In this document: positions 26,587 to 35,622 of the stretch, piece after piece
How the letters are laid out: each line of letters opens with the position of its first letter
Position numbering within the stretch: position 1 is the stretch's first letter
From: an uncultured Roseivirga sp.
GTDB lineage: Bacteria > Bacteroidota > Bacteroidia > Cytophagales > Cyclobacteriaceae
Direction: 5' to 3'
NCBI GenBank assembly: GCA_947493005.1
Contig: CANLOY010000002.1
Span: 248,001-312,000, forward strand
DNA length: 64,000 nucleotides
Position numbers and translations under genes: made by a program
The notes under the pieces: model-generated
The model's database searches: none
The model's input: the letters and a program-made list of their open reading frames with translations, nothing else
Told to the model about the DNA's origin: nothing

Positions 26587-28443
26587 ATGAATTATTTGTC
26601 TGTAGAAAGTATCTCCAAAACCTTCGGAGACCGAATTATTTTAGATCAATTATCCTTCGGTATTGCTCAAGGCCAGAAAGTGGCGCTTGTTGGTATTAAT
26701 GGATCTGGAAAATCCACTTTACTAAAGGTACTTACTGGTATAGAGTCTCCAGATTCAGGAGAAGTTGTATTCAGAAATGACATAGTAGTAAGGTCGCTAC
26801 TCCAGAACCCTCAATTTGCTACTGGTCAAACCATTTTAGATGCCGTTTTTGATGCGAAAGACCCTACGCATCAACTTTTGATAGCTTATGAACAGGCACT
26901 GGCAAAAGGAGAAAGTGAAAAACTTGAAAAGCTAATAGAACAAATTGATGCTGCAGATGCGTGGAACCTGGAAAGCCAGGCCAAACAAATTCTTGGAAAA
27001 TTAGGACTACATGAACTTAACCAACAAGTATCCAACCTTTCCGGAGGACAACAAAAAAGAATTGCACTAGCCAGCGTACTTATCCAGAAGCCCGATCTAC
27101 TAATTCTGGATGAGCCAACTAACCATTTGGATATTGAAACCATAGAATGGCTTGAAAACTACCTGAGCCTATCTAACATGGCTTTAATTCTGGTGACACA
27201 CGACCGCTATTTCTTAGAAAAGGTCACCAACGAAATTCTAGAATTAGACAAAGGAGAGGTTCATTACTACAAAGGAAACTATGCCTACTTTCTGGAAAAG
27301 AAAGCAGAAAGAGAAATGGCAGATAGTGCTTCTATAGACAAAGCCAAGAACCTTTACCGCAAAGAACTAGACTGGATAAGAAGGCAACCAAAGGCCAGGG
27401 GTACTAAAGCTAAATACCGTGTAGATGCTTTTCAGGAAACCAAGAGCAAGGCATTCAGTAAAGAAAACAGTCAGGATTTAAAACTGAAAGCTGAAGCGCA
27501 ACGTCAGGGTAAAAAAGTATTGGAGGTAGAAGCCCTAAGCCATGGGTTTGGCAGTAAACAGCTTATTAACAACTTCAGTTATGTATTCCCAAGAAAAGAC
27601 AGGGTGGGCATAGTAGGGCCTAATGGAAGTGGTAAAACCACATTCATTAACCTGTTAATGGCCGAGCTGTCTCCAAACGGTGGTGAGGTTATTAAAGGCG
27701 CCACCACTAAATTCGGTTACTATAGACAGACAGAACTCAGTTTTGATAATGAACAGACCATTATCGACTTTGCCAAATCAATTGCTGAAGTGGTAGAAGT
27801 GGGTAAGGGAAAAACAATTCCTGTATCTCAATTCCTGAATCGCTTCCTCTTCCCTCCCGATGTGCAATACAAACCAATTGGTAAACTAAGTGGTGGCGAA
27901 AAACGAAGGCTTCAGTTATTACAGATATTAATCCAAAGTCCTAATTTCCTGATACTGGATGAGCCTACCAACGACCTCGATTTAATTACACTAAATACGT
28001 TGGAAGCTTACCTGGAAGCATTCGAAGGTTGTCTGATTCTTGTATCGCACGACCGCTATTTCATGGACAAACTGGTAGATCACCTCTTTGTTTTTGACGG
28101 TAGTGGTGCAATCAAAGATTTCCCCGGAAACTATACCGATCTCCGCCTGAAACAGCAAGAAGAGAAGCTTGCCGACACTTCTTCTCAATCTAAGGTTAAA
28201 AAAGAGGTGACCCGGGAACAAAAGGAGAAGAAAAAGCTTTCTTTTAAAGAGAAAAGAGAGTTTGAGACACTGGAAAAAGAGATAGCCCTACTGGAAGAAG
28301 AGAAATCAGAATTTGTGACTAAACTCAACCAAGGTTCTGGTGACCATGAAGAGCTAACAATCTGGTCGAAAGAAATTGAGCGCATTACTGAACAATTAGA
28401 CGAGAAAGAAATGCGCTGGCTGGAACTCTCAGAATTTATTTGA
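26587..28443 (+). CDS. ABC-F family ATPase, Uup-like
   Basis: 618 residues with two ABC domains and no membrane segments: NBD1 has GINGSGKST, LSGGQQKRIALA and [15 protein letters not shown]2 has GPNGSGKTT, LSGGEKRRLQLL and [12 protein letters not shown]. The linker between them (PtIM-like, KNLYRKELDWIRRQPKARGTKAKYR) is that of Uup-type proteins, as is the C-terminal coiled coil (REQKEKKKLSFKEKREFETLEKE). ABC-F proteins act on the ribosome, and Uup also on nucleic acids. Start at the ATG 26587 gives MNYLSVESIS. The next gene begins 4 bp after the stop. Confidence 0.93.
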   Translation: MNYLSVESISKTFGDRIILDQLSFGIAQGQKVALVGINGSGKSTLLKVLTGIESPDSGEVVFRNDIVVRSLLQNPQFATGQTILDAVFDAKDPTHQLLIAYEQALAKGESEKLEKLIEQIDAADAWNLESQAKQILGKLGLHELNQQVSNLSGGQQKRIALASVLIQKPDLLILDEPTNHLDIETIEWLENYLSLSNMALILVTHDRYFLEKVTNEILELDKGEVHYYKGNYAYFLEKKAEREMADSASIDKAKNLYRKELDWIRRQPKARGTKAKYRVDAFQETKSKAFSKENSQDLKLKAEAQRQGKKVLEVEALSHGFGSKQLINNFSYVFPRKDRVGIVGPNGSGKTTFINLLMAELSPNGGEVIKGATTKFGYYRQTELSFDNEQTIIDFAKSIAEVVEVGKGKTIPVSQFLNRFLFPPDVQYKPIGKLSGGEKRRLQLLQILIQSPNFLILDEPTNDLDLITLNTLEAYLEAFEGCLILVSHDRYFMDKLVDHLFVFDGSGAIKDFPGNYTDLRLKQQEEKLADTSSQSKVKKEVTREQKEKKKLSFKEKREFETLEKEIALLEEEKSEFVTKLNQGSGDHEELTIWSKEIERITEQLDEKEMRWLELSEFI

Positions 28444-28447
28444 GCAA

Positions 28448-29386
28448 ATGGCAGAAGTAACCCTTACATCAGATAATATCAAACTTCAACTCGAAGGAGA
28501 TGAAACCATTCTTCAGGCCGCCCTTAAAAAGGGGATTAACCACTCACATGCCTGTGGCGGAAATGCACTTTGTTCTACTTGTAGAATTTACATAGAAGAC
28601 GGGCTAGAGAGTTTGGATATCCGCAATGATAAAGAACAGAAGTTAGCAGATCAGTTAGGGTTAATGCCAGAAGTACGCCTCGCCTGTCAGATTGCTCCCA
28701 AGAATTCTATATCAGCCAGAAGACTGGTGCTTGATGATGTTGACAGAAACATCATTATGCAACATGGCGAGTCTGACAAACCCAGAAGTCTTGGAGAAGA
28801 AATAGAAGCCTCTATCCTCTTTGTGGATATTGCTGATTATACTGCCTTTACCGAGCAAACCCCTGCTTATGACGTAGTCCATGTGCTCAACCGATACTTC
28901 TATATTGCCGGCAACATTATCAAAGAAAACAAAGGAAGGATTATCGACTACTATGGCGATGGTTTCCTTGCCATTTTCGGATTAGATGGGGATGAAAATC
29001 ACGCTACCAATGTGATTCGGGCAGGTTTTGCATTACAAGAAGCCATAGACAAGTTTGATCATGATGTGCATGAACTGGTTCACAAAGACTTCAGAATCCG
29101 ACTTGGAGCACATACTGGTAAAGTAATCTGGGGTACCATTGGCATTAAAGGCATGCAAAAAGAGGCCGCTATTGGTGATGCAGTGAATTTTGCGAGTAGA
29201 ATTGAACAAGCAAACAAAAATCTCAATACCAAATTCCTGATTTCAGAATCATTGTATAAGCAATTCGACAAATGGTGCACTGTGACAGGCTGTTACGACA
29301 TTGAAGCAAAAGGTAAAGAGGGCATTCATAAAGTATATGCGCTCGACAGAATGCTTGCCCCCATGCCCGACAACTCTGCTACATAA
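28448..29386 (+). CDS. Ferredoxin domain fused to class III nucleotide cyclase
   Basis: 312 residues. Residues 1-95 are a plant-type 2Fe-2S ferredoxin domain with cysteines in HACGGNALCSTC and a fourth in RLACQIAP. Residues about 115-300 are a class III adenylate/guanylate cyclase: metal-binding Asp in LFVDIADYTAF, second Asp in DYYGDGFLAIFG, and the transition-state Asn/Arg in GDAVNFASRIE. The residues just before IGDAVN (MQKEAA) differ from the usual DYT, so substrate preference is uncertain. It is soluble, without signal or membrane helix. The fusion suggests second-messenger output controlled by redox state or cluster status. It is 4 bp after the ABC-F gene. Confidence 0.9.
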   Translation: MAEVTLTSDNIKLQLEGDETILQAALKKGINHSHACGGNALCSTCRIYIEDGLESLDIRNDKEQKLADQLGLMPEVRLACQIAPKNSISARRLVLDDVDRNIIMQHGESDKPRSLGEEIEASILFVDIADYTAFTEQTPAYDVVHVLNRYFYIAGNIIKENKGRIIDYYGDGFLAIFGLDGDENHATNVIRAGFALQEAIDKFDHDVHELVHKDFRIRLGAHTGKVIWGTIGIKGMQKEAAIGDAVNFASRIEQANKNLNTKFLISESLYKQFDKWCTVTGCYDIEAKGKEGIHKVYALDRMLAPMPDNSAT

Positions 29387-29404
29387 TCACCCGTTCATAC
29401 TATC

Positions 29405-29623
29405 ATGAATATTGCACTCTGGATTATCCTTGGTTCATTGGTTCTAGTGGCCAATGCGTTTCTGTTTATCGATGCCTACCGATCGAATAAGACAAGAGTT
29501 GGTAAGCAACAAATCCCCATGTTTCAAGCATTCCTTATAGGTCCCCTCTTTTACTTTATCCTCACCAATCATCAGCGCAAAGAAAGAAGGGTTTTTATGG
29601 AAAATAAGCGAAGGTTTTCCTAA
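29405..29623 (+). CDS. Small two-helix membrane protein
   Basis: 72 residues: an N-terminal helix (ALWIILGSLVLVANAFLFI), a short basic loop (YRSNKTRVGKQQ), a second hydrophobic part (MFQAFLIGPLFYFIL) and a basic tail (HQRKERRVFMENKRRF). The ATG is 18 bp after the cyclase stop, with the same direction, so it may be co-transcribed and could anchor or modulate the cyclase. No family is recognised. The size and clear membrane pattern argue for a real gene. Confidence 0.6.
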   Translation: MNIALWIILGSLVLVANAFLFIDAYRSNKTRVGKQQIPMFQAFLIGPLFYFILTNHQRKERRVFMENKRRFS

Positions 29624-29835
29624 CCCCGTCCCTATTCTGAGCCACCTCTCAACTCATTGTTTTTTCTGGAGGCTACTATGAAGCCGATATGAAATCAATT
29701 ACTCTACTAAAATTATAGAGAAAACATACAACTTTTCTTTTCCGTTACCGTCTGCCATTCTATAATTGCACTGCAAAGCGAATAAACTTCAGAGAAAAAG
29801 GTGAACTCTTTCTCGTTCAATACACTTTATCATTT

Positions 29836-30672
29836 ATGAATCGCGACTTCATCAATACCTTGTATATCAGGCAGCAAGCATGCCCCAACTGCCCTTCTCA
29901 CGAAGTAATAGCCAATTGGTTTAATGATTTACTAGGCACGCTTTTTCCTGACTTTGCACGTCTGCAATTCACCACACAAAAGGAATTTGAGCTTCATGTA
30001 GAAAAGCTGAAGCTTCAACTAGATCAGATACTATCCCGAAATCCTGTGAAGACTGAGCAGGACTCTTCTGAAATTGCAGAGCAATTCTTTGATACCCTGC
30101 CAGCCCTCCACGAAAAGATGGAACAGGACATTACCGCGCTTTATGAGGGAGACCCTGCTGCCAAAAGCAGAACAGAAGTAATTAGAACCTACCCGGGATT
30201 TATCGCCATTGCAGCCCACAGAGTGGCCAATTTGTTGCACACATTGGAAGTAAGTCTGATTCCCAGAATCATTTCAGAATACGCACATGGAAAAACAGGT
30301 ATCGATATTCATCCGGGTGCACAGATTGGTACTTTCTTTTGCATAGATCATGGTACGGGCGTTGTCATAGGAGAAACAACTGTAATTGGTGACCATGTGA
30401 AAATTTATCAGGGTGTTACACTAGGTGCGCTAAGCGTGGATAAAAAAGATGCCAAAACAAAAAGGCATCCTACCATTGGAGACAATGCGGTGATCTACGC
30501 GGGTGCAACAATTCTGGGGGGAAACACCCATGTAGGGCACGATTCGGTTATTGGTGGTAATGTCTGGTTAACACACAGCATCCCTCCTTTCTCAAAAATC
30601 TACTACCAGGCACAAATGTCTAATGCTGAAGGCGAAAAAGATACTATCATTTTTAAAGGCGAAAGCGCATGA
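29836..30672 (+). CDS. cysE: Serine O-acetyltransferase (CysE/EpsC type)
   Basis: 278-residue enzyme making O-acetylserine from serine and acetyl-CoA, the first step of cysteine synthesis. The N-terminal helical part contains CPNCPSHEVI; the C-terminal left-handed beta-helix shows hexapeptide repeats and the catalytic region HPGAQIGTFFCIDHGTGVVIG, IYQGVTLGAL and KRHPTIGDNAVIYAGATILGG. The stop overlaps the start of cysM by 4 bp (ATGA), coupling the two steps of the pathway. The supply of cysteine here also feeds SufS chemistry. Confidence 0.95.
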   Translation: MNRDFINTLYIRQQACPNCPSHEVIANWFNDLLGTLFPDFARLQFTTQKEFELHVEKLKLQLDQILSRNPVKTEQDSSEIAEQFFDTLPALHEKMEQDITALYEGDPAAKSRTEVIRTYPGFIAIAAHRVANLLHTLEVSLIPRIISEYAHGKTGIDIHPGAQIGTFFCIDHGTGVVIGETTVIGDHVKIYQGVTLGALSVDKKDAKTKRHPTIGDNAVIYAGATILGGNTHVGHDSVIGGNVWLTHSIPPFSKIYYQAQMSNAEGEKDTIIFKGESA

Positions 30673-31547
30673 TCATTGAAGAACTTATTGGAAACACTCC
30701 TCTCGTAGCCTATAAAGGCATAAGTCCAAACCCCAAAGTTCAGATTTTTGGTAAACTGGAAGGCAACAATCCTGGAGGCAGTGTAAAGGATCGTGCAGCC
30801 TATGGAATGATTAAAGGTGCATTAGACCGAGGTGATATAAAACCCGGAGATAAGCTGGTAGAAGCCACTAGTGGAAACACAGGCATAGCACTGGCCATGA
30901 TTGCCAGTATTATGGATGTAGACATGACCTTGATTATGCCCGATAACTCTACCCGAGAACGGGTATTGAGCATGGAAGCTTATGGTGCCAAAGTGATCCT
31001 TACCCCTGCTAAACAAACGATAGAATACTCCCGAACGGTTGCTGAGCAAATGGCGAATAACGAAGGTTATTTTATGCTCAACCAGTTTGCTAACTCCGAC
31101 AACTACAAACAACATTACAAAACCACTGGCCCTGAAATATGGAATGACACCAATGGAAAAATCACACACTTTGTTTCTGCTATGGGCACCACGGGCACCA
31201 TTATGGGCGTTTCCCGATACCTGAAAGAACAAAACCCAGGCGTTCAGATTATAGGCACCCAGCCTACCGATGGTTCAAGTATCCCCGGTATCAGAAGATG
31301 GTCTCCTGAGTTTCTCCCTAAAATCTTTGAGCCAGAACGTGTAGACAGGGTAATTGATGTAAGCCAGGAAGAAGCCACTGCTACAACCCGAAGAATGGCC
31401 AAAGAAGAAGGAGTGCTAGCCGGTATGAGCAGTGGTGGTGCTTTAGCAGCAGCCGTAAAACTCGCCAATGAAATTGAAGAAGGTCTGATTGTCCATATCG
31501 TTTGCGATCGCGGAGACCGGTATTTGAGCAGCGGTTTGTTTGGGTAA
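30669..31547 (+). CDS. cysM: Cysteine synthase (CysM/CysK family)
   Basis: 292-residue PLP enzyme that turns O-acetylserine plus sulfide (or thiosulfate) into cysteine. The PLP lysine is in NPGGSVKDRAAYGMI; the substrate loop is EATSGNTGIALAM, and the phosphate-binding Gly-rich loop is SAMGTTGTIMGVSRYL. The short length and the C-terminal end GDRYLSSGLF are those of CysM-type enzymes. It overlaps cysE by 4 bp. The symbol cysM is favoured over cysK on length, but specificity is not proven by sequence. Confidence 0.93.
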   Translation: MIIEELIGNTPLVAYKGISPNPKVQIFGKLEGNNPGGSVKDRAAYGMIKGALDRGDIKPGDKLVEATSGNTGIALAMIASIMDVDMTLIMPDNSTRERVLSMEAYGAKVILTPAKQTIEYSRTVAEQMANNEGYFMLNQFANSDNYKQHYKTTGPEIWNDTNGKITHFVSAMGTTGTIMGVSRYLKEQNPGVQIIGTQPTDGSSIPGIRRWSPEFLPKIFEPERVDRVIDVSQEEATATTRRMAKEEGVLAGMSSGGALAAAVKLANEIEEGLIVHIVCDRGDRYLSSGLFG

Positions 31548-31605
31548 ACCAAAACGCCTTCACTTGGCAAAGAAGTAAGCATATCAAAAGCAAAAGCAGT
31601 ACTTC

Positions 31606-31625
31606 ATTCCCGCGCAGGCGGGAAT
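31606..31625. repeat. GC-rich palindromic element (REP-like)
   Basis: ATTCCCGC (31606-31613), GCAG loop, GCGGGAAT (31618-31625): a perfect GC-rich palindrome in an otherwise AT-rich 298-bp gap (31548-31845). It has no T-run, so it is unlikely to be a simple terminator. Palindromes of this kind occur as dispersed intergenic repeats in many bacteria. Nothing else was seen in this gap. Confidence 0.5.
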
Positions 31626-31845
31626 CTCCATGATATAGTAGAAAAACTACTTTGAGTTCTAGTCTGATACTTAACTTAGTCCATGTTTAGAAACATAGAT
31701 TTTTAAGCTCCATTTAAAGCATCTATATTAGGATGGACTGCTGATATACAGTAGTACACCACTCACCCAACTTCACCAATTTTCATTATTTTAGAAAAGA
31801 CAACTGCAGTCCTAATATCTTAACTAGCTGTTAGATTGACCTTTT

Positions 31846-32598
31846 ATGAAACACCTCCTACTCTTCATTCTATTTCTTTTGATTTATAATCCTTCCATTG
31901 CTCAGGAAAAGGAACTCACTCCAGCACAGATTAAGGCAAAAGAACGTTTTGAGGCCGCCAAACAGCACTTTTTGAACGATGAACATGAGCATGTAATCAA
32001 CTACTATGATTCCATCTTAAAGAAATACGCATATACTGATCTTGAAACCTATAAAATGGCAAATGAGAGCTATTCCAAATTAGCACTCATAAACACAGAA
32101 GACAGTGAGGCATATGTAAACCTTGCCGAAGGAGCCTATAATCAGGCCCTAAAATGGTTTGGTAAAATGCAGGTTGAAGAAAAGTGGGACTCTCTAAAAA
32201 TCGAAGTCAATCAAAAAGCTAACCTCACCAATACTTCATACACAAAGCCTGATTTCCCAGGAGGCATGACCGCTTTTTATAAATACATTAGAAAAGAGCT
32301 GAAGTACCCTCAAGAAGCCGTAGAGATGGGGATTGAGGGGAGAGTTCATGTAACATTTATTGTCAACAAGGACGGTAGCATAGATGCCATTAACGCCCTG
32401 AACGCAGTCAGAGGAGGCTGCACAGAAGAAGCGATAAGAGTAATATCAAACGCATCCAATTTTATTCCGGGCAAACGTGATGGCAAGCCTGTCTATATTC
32501 GCATCCGAATACCTGTCCTGTTTAGCCTTGTCGATGAAGTCTCAGAGGAATCTAAATCCGAAAAAAGAAGGAAGAGGAGAAAGAAAAAAAGGGGTTGA
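31846..32598 (+). CDS. Exported protein with TonB C-terminal domain
   Basis: 250 residues: signal peptide (LLLFILFLLIYNPSIAQ), a helical TPR-like middle (about 25-125: KERFEAAKQHFLNDEHEHVINYY; EAYVNLAEGAYNQALKWF) and a TonB C-terminal domain (FYKYIRKELKYPQEAVEMGI, EGRVHVTFIVNKDGSIDAI). The tail is strongly basic (KSEKRRKRRKKKRG). Classical TonB has an N-terminal membrane anchor, whereas here a cleavable signal is predicted, so it is a periplasmic TonB-domain protein of the kind common in Bacteroidota. Role in energising receptors is uncertain. Confidence 0.8.
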   Translation: MKHLLLFILFLLIYNPSIAQEKELTPAQIKAKERFEAAKQHFLNDEHEHVINYYDSILKKYAYTDLETYKMANESYSKLALINTEDSEAYVNLAEGAYNQALKWFGKMQVEEKWDSLKIEVNQKANLTNTSYTKPDFPGGMTAFYKYIRKELKYPQEAVEMGIEGRVHVTFIVNKDGSIDAINALNAVRGGCTEEAIRVISNASNFIPGKRDGKPVYIRIRIPVLFSLVDEVSEESKSEKRRKRRKKKRG

Positions 32599-32784
32599 AA
32601 GAAACTTCAGATTAAGACTTAAATCAACTGGAATTCGTTTTTTTACTTGTACTCCTTCATTTCTCAAACCAAAAAATCCATCCTTCTTACTATAAACCCT
32701 ATAAAGCACCTCACTCAAAGTGCTGACATACCCTCCTCTTTGCCTCAAGGTTTATCAAACTGATAAAATCAGTAAATTAGGCTT

Positions 32785-33162
32785 ATGAAAGTAACCCCCG
32801 AAAAAAATGAGCAGGTAGCGAAATTCAATTTCGGATCTATTTACCCGCATTATCTAAAGAGAATAGAAAAGCACGGCAGAACCAAGGAAGAATTGGATCA
32901 GGTTATTCTGTGGCTAACAGGTTATGATCAGGATAAGTTAGAGTCTTTTATCGGTGGTAATGGAAGCTTCAAAGATTTTTTTGATGGCGCTAAAATGCAC
33001 GAAAATGCGCATATGATCAAAGGTGTAGTATGCGGATATCGTATTGAAGAAATAGATGAAGAATTCGCTTTGTATCGTGATTGCAGACGTATGGAAAAGC
33101 TGATTGATGAATTGGCAAAAGGGCGTAAAATGGAGAAAATTCTACGAGAAGAAAAAAAGTAA
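32785..33162 (+). CDS. DUF2200 family protein
   Basis: 125 residues. The family pattern is clear: IYPHYLKRIEKHGRTKEELDQVI-type start (cut into IYPHYLKRIEKHGRTKEELD), WLTGYDQDKLE, MIKGVVCGYRIEEI and a basic helical end (LIDELAKGRKMEKILREEKK). DUF2200 proteins are small, cytosolic and uncharacterised. A VOC protein begins 4 bp after the stop and an AraC regulator follows that, so these may be one transcription unit. No catalytic residues can be named. Confidence 0.9.
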   Translation: MKVTPEKNEQVAKFNFGSIYPHYLKRIEKHGRTKEELDQVILWLTGYDQDKLESFIGGNGSFKDFFDGAKMHENAHMIKGVVCGYRIEEIDEEFALYRDCRRMEKLIDELAKGRKMEKILREEKK

Positions 33163-33166
33163 AAAC

Positions 33167-33595
33167 ATGAACCCTTCAACATTTTTAACATTCGTAGGTG
33201 ACCAATGTGGAAAGGCCGAAGAAGCAATAAATTTCTATACTTCTCTCTTCCCGAATTCGGAAATTAAAAGCATTAAAAAATACGATGAAGGAGAAGCAGG
33301 TGGTACGCCTGAACTAATCAAATATGGAGTATTTACATTGAACGGAACCGAATACATGGTTTCTGAAAGCAATTACAATCATAACTGGTCTTTTTCTCCT
33401 GCTGTATCACTTTTCGTAATTGATAGTTCTGATGAGTTGATACAAACGCTTTTCGAAAAGCTTTCCTCAAATGGTGGTCAGGTAATGGTTCCTTTAGATG
33501 ACTATAAGGGTGAAGGAGACTATGGCTTTGGTAAAAAATTTGGGTGGTGCGAGGACAAATACGGTATATCATGGCAATTTGTGCTTTCTGAATAA
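33167..33595 (+). CDS. VOC-fold protein, PhnB/3-demethylubiquinone methyltransferase-like
   Basis: 142 residues from the ATG at 33167; the frame extends upstream into the previous gene but this start gives the family's standard MNPSTFLTFVGDQCGKAEEAI N-terminus (about 20 residues). Glyoxalase-fold features are EEAINFYTSLFPNSEI, FTLNGTEYM and the end GWCEDKYGISWQFVLSE. Family members are often misnamed 3-demethylubiquinone methyltransferase; they are metal-binding or resistance-type VOC proteins. Five bp separate it from the AraC gene. Confidence 0.85.
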   Translation: MNPSTFLTFVGDQCGKAEEAINFYTSLFPNSEIKSIKKYDEGEAGGTPELIKYGVFTLNGTEYMVSESNYNHNWSFSPAVSLFVIDSSDELIQTLFEKLSSNGGQVMVPLDDYKGEGDYGFGKKFGWCEDKYGISWQFVLSE

Positions 33596-33600
33596 ATGAG

Positions 33601-34476
33601 ATGGTAAATCTTTACTCTTATATAAAAACAGGAGACACTTTTCGAAAACTAAAGATAAATGAGCTTTTGTTTTCAGAATATACCTGCATGCAAGAGGAAA
33701 CAAAGTTTGGTATTTGGTCCGACTGTAACTACTTCGCTTTTGTCACTTCAGGCAAAAAAACCTGGAAAACAATTTTCAATGATTATGAGGCCAATGATGG
33801 AGATATTCTTTTTATCAAAAAAGGAGCTAATCTCACACATCAATTTTTTGACGATGAATTCTGTGCCATATTCCTTTTTATTCCAGATTCGTTTATTATT
33901 TCATTTCTTGAAACGTATTCTCCAACCTTGGATTTGCCTTCAAAAGATATCTCAGGTCAGGACGCTGTATTGCGAGTTGTGCCTGACGACCTCCTGTCCA
34001 ACTACTCCCAATCCATTCGATCGTTTTTTTCAATTAAGAGCCAGCCAAATGAGCAACTCATACGATTGAAGTTTGAAGAGTTATTGCTTAGCCTCTTCAG
34101 TAAACAAACCAATAAGGATTTAACAGGATATTTTCTCTCCCTTTGCCAGTCGCGAGAGCTTCAAATGGCACGTATCATGGAGGAGAACTTTGCTTACAAT
34201 CTTAAAATTGATGATTATGCCAAGCTTTGCAATATGAGTTTATCTAGCTTTAAAAACGCTTTTAAAAATCATTACATGACCACACCAGCTGTCTGGCTAA
34301 AAAATCGAAAAATTGACCTTGCTAGCCGCAGACTCGAAAACACTGATACTCCGATCAATCAATTGGCCTTTGAATGCGGGTTTGAAGATTCTTCTCACTT
34401 TATTCGGGTGTTTAAGCAAAAACATGGACTCACTCCGCTGCAGTTCAGAAAAAAACAACTTGAGAAAAGTATTTAG
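33601..34476 (+). CDS. AraC-family transcriptional regulator
   Basis: 291 residues. The C-terminal 100 residues hold the double helix-turn-helix: LKIDDYAKLCNMSLSSFKNAF (first) and INQLAFECGFEDSSHFIRVFKQ followed by GLTPLQFRK (second). The N-terminal part is a cupin-like sensor (FVTSGKKTWKTIF, NDGDILFIKKGANLTHQFF). It resembles the ExsA-like branch of AraC regulators common in Bacteroidota. It lies 5 bp after the VOC gene and upstream of the methyltransferase at 34595; either could be a target. Confidence 0.9.
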   Translation: MVNLYSYIKTGDTFRKLKINELLFSEYTCMQEETKFGIWSDCNYFAFVTSGKKTWKTIFNDYEANDGDILFIKKGANLTHQFFDDEFCAIFLFIPDSFIISFLETYSPTLDLPSKDISGQDAVLRVVPDDLLSNYSQSIRSFFSIKSQPNEQLIRLKFEELLLSLFSKQTNKDLTGYFLSLCQSRELQMARIMEENFAYNLKIDDYAKLCNMSLSSFKNAFKNHYMTTPAVWLKNRKIDLASRRLENTDTPINQLAFECGFEDSSHFIRVFKQKHGLTPLQFRKKQLEKSI

Positions 34477-34594
34477 GAACAAAAAGACTTTTTAGTCGAT
34501 TTTATTGACTTCCTATCCTATCAGCAAAGCTCAGATACTCCTCATCTTTGCCTCATATTCAATCATATCACTCAACAGGATAAATACTTTGATT

Positions 34595-35335
34595 ATGAAA
34601 AAAGTTGTAATGTTCACCTATTCCATTGTATGCTACCTCATAGGGTTTGCATCTCTCCTTTTTTGGATTCTGTCCATCAGTCATCTAATCCCTGAAATTT
34701 CAATTGATAGACCCGCTGAAATGGAATGGCCGATTGCATTGGCAAAAAACCTGGCACTTGTATTACTTTTTAGTATCCCACATAGTGTAATGGCTCGCCC
34801 GTATTTCAAAAACTGGATTACAAGATTTGTTCCTAAACCAATAGAGAGAAGTACATATGTACTTCAGGCTGGTATTTTACTATTTATACTCATCTGGTAT
34901 TGGGAGCCTATGGGAGGCATAATATGGAGCATAGAAAAAGAATCTATCTTGTATTACGCTATGTTTGTGATGTTCTTCCTTGGATGGATAATCCTATTTA
35001 TCAGCACTTTCCTGATTAACCACTTTGATTTATTTGGTTTGAGACAAACCTTTCTAGAACTGAAAAGCAAGCCTTACACACCGCTGGATTTTAAAGTAGT
35101 CTCCTTTTATAAATACACACGGCACCCACTTTATCTTGGAGGAATTATGGGGCTATGGTTTACACCTCAGATGTCTACCACACACTTAGTTTTTTCCATA
35201 TTGTTGACCATCTATTTCTTCCTAGGAGCATATTTTGAAGAAAAGGACCTTAAGAGTTATTTTAAAGATACCTATCTCGAATATGCGCGTAAAACACCAA
35301 TGATGATTCCATTTACTAAATGGAAAAAGAGATGA
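34595..35335 (+). CDS. mddA: MddA-like methanethiol S-methyltransferase (NnrU/isoprenylcysteine methyltransferase fold)
   Basis: 246 residues from the ATG at 34595, chosen because it starts a membrane helix (VVMFTYSIVCYLIGFASLLFW cut at 20); an upstream extension to 34505 is less likely. Five to six membrane helices are visible. The SAM-binding C-terminal motif TRHPLYLGGIMGLW followed by AYFEEKDLKSYFKDTYLEY is that of the isoprenylcysteine methyltransferase/NnrU fold. Length and the IPHSVMARPYFKNWI segment fit MddA, which methylates methanethiol to dimethyl sulfide. The exact substrate is inferred from family resemblance. Confidence 0.75.
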   Translation: MKKVVMFTYSIVCYLIGFASLLFWILSISHLIPEISIDRPAEMEWPIALAKNLALVLLFSIPHSVMARPYFKNWITRFVPKPIERSTYVLQAGILLFILIWYWEPMGGIIWSIEKESILYYAMFVMFFLGWIILFISTFLINHFDLFGLRQTFLELKSKPYTPLDFKVVSFYKYTRHPLYLGGIMGLWFTPQMSTTHLVFSILLTIYFFLGAYFEEKDLKSYFKDTYLEYARKTPMMIPFTKWKKR

Positions 35336-35555
35336 AATAATAGCAGTAAAAAGAACAATAAGGTAGTAAATGCTTATAACAGATACGATCATTCATGCGC
35401 TAAAAGAACCCCTGGAAAGAGTTTATCTAATTAAATTCATAAATATCGAAAAGGCTACTTGCGAATAAAAATCAGGCATTATCCTAGCGAATCTTGCTCA
35501 GTATCCAAAAACCCGTAGATTTACCTTAGCTAGGCTAAATGCTCTAAAAGTTAAA

Positions 35556-35580
35556 CATGGAAGTATTCTTTTACGGTTTG
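35556..35580 (+). repeat. 25-bp direct repeat, left copy
   Basis: The 25 bases starting CATGGAAGTATTC are identical to 36862-36886. They include the start codon and first eight codons (MEVFFYGL) of the gene at 36863. Flanking sequence is unrelated except for a short CTAAAAG block upstream. The two copies bracket the Crp gene and a membrane-protein gene. Confidence 0.9.
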
Positions 35581-35622
35581 ACTAAGCAGCTTATATCACT
35601 ATTGTCAACCTCACCTTTTAAG

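Noticed and set aside
35557-35622. 22-codon extension of the Crp protein
   Set aside because: The first eight codons copy the start of the gene at 36863 and the rest has no Crp-like features; the ATG at 35623 is preferred, although translation from 35557 is not excluded.
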